From NCBI GenBank assembly GCA_022564935.1, contig JADFKM010000018.1:1-32707 (forward strand): a DNA stretch of 32,707 nt, given 5' to 3'. A program made the position numbers and the translations under genes. Positions 32,614 through 32,707 of the stretch are shown here, in pieces. The stretch's first letter is position 1. The number at the start of each line of letters is the position of its first letter. Below the pieces are notes generated by a model. That model did no database searches. It saw only the letters and a program-made list of their open reading frames with translations, and had not been told where the DNA came from. This DNA is from Candidatus Dadabacteria bacterium. Its GTDB lineage: Bacteria > Desulfobacterota_D > UBA1144 > Nemesobacterales > JADFKM01.

Positions 32614-32707
32614 TCATCTTTGAGACCTAACGATAGCTTGTTCGATATCCCATATAATATCATCCAGGGTTTCGAGGCCTATCGATAGCCTTACCATATC
32701 GGGCGTT
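32614..32707 (-). CDS. O-acetylhomoserine sulfhydrylase (MetY-like), C-terminal end
   Basis: Only the last 30 codons are inside the window: TPDMVRLSIGLETLDDIIWD and a short tail, ending in TGA at 32616-32614. The V-R-L-S-x-G-x-E-x-x-D-D-I pattern is the conserved C-terminus of Cys/Met-metabolism PLP enzymes. Position directly upstream of metX makes MetY (O-acetylhomoserine to homocysteine) the best guess; MetB/MetC/MetZ share this motif. Confidence 0.8.
   Translation of the reverse strand, partial: TPDMVRLSIGLETLDDIIWDIEQAIVRSQR

Noticed and set aside
31417-32688. A 423-codon open frame on the + strand
   Set aside because: It is the antisense of metX, whose catalytic motifs are all in the - strand frame; the + translation has no recognisable domain.

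Overview
The window is bacterial and comes from a Gram-negative (diderm) organism. It encodes a TolC-type outer membrane protein with MacA/MacB partners, a lipobox lipoprotein, PspA, an ECF sigma factor, ATP-dependent PEP carboxykinase and two tRNAs. No phylum can be fixed from sequence alone; a deltaproteobacterium-like or related uncultured lineage would fit. There is no CRISPR array, insertion sequence, prophage or rRNA.

Layout. Bases 1-3028 are visibly GC-rich (third codon positions almost all G/C) and hold the end of nuoM, then nuoN, nuoA and nuoB on the + strand, in permuted order. Just after nuoB the composition changes abruptly to a much more balanced one that holds to the end. An ornithine-cyclodeaminase-family gene reading leftwards runs into this point without its normal C-terminus or stop. 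Bases about 3029-3118 are therefore a joint, either an assembly chimera or a real recombination breakpoint, and the two sides should not be assumed to come from one genome.

Bases 3119-7594 (- strand) hold the truncated ornithine cyclodeaminase homologue and a compact operon: MFS transporter, trmI, membrane-anchored SNase-like nuclease, rsmG. A divergent promoter pair sharing one -35 box separates this operon from tRNA-Lys(UUU) and tRNA-Glu(UUC). Next come an EVE-domain protein, a decayed zinc-ribbon gene, pckA and several small unknown genes. Bases 12649-17627 (- strand) form the most interesting block: ECF sigma factor, large membrane-spanning putative anti-sigma factor with a C-terminal TPR-like end, PspA/IM30, a membrane-anchored vWA protein and a polytopic membrane protein. 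This is a plausible envelope-stress module.

Bases 17874-24467 hold yjbQ, a DUF1285-like gene, hemW (- strand) and a tightly overlapping tolC-macA-macB-macB efflux operon. Then follow an FnIII plus seven-bladed FG-GAP propeller lipoprotein, enolase (TTG start), a short zinc-free rpmG, a cupin/SRAP pair, a PA0069-type radical SAM protein, a stretch of gene remnants (msrP C-terminus and a frameshifted small exported protein), and metX with the 3' end of a metY-like gene running off the window.

Themes: many TTG/GTG starts backed by good Shine-Dalgarno sites, several apparently leaderless or near-leaderless genes (hemW, SRAP), and at least three decayed genes.
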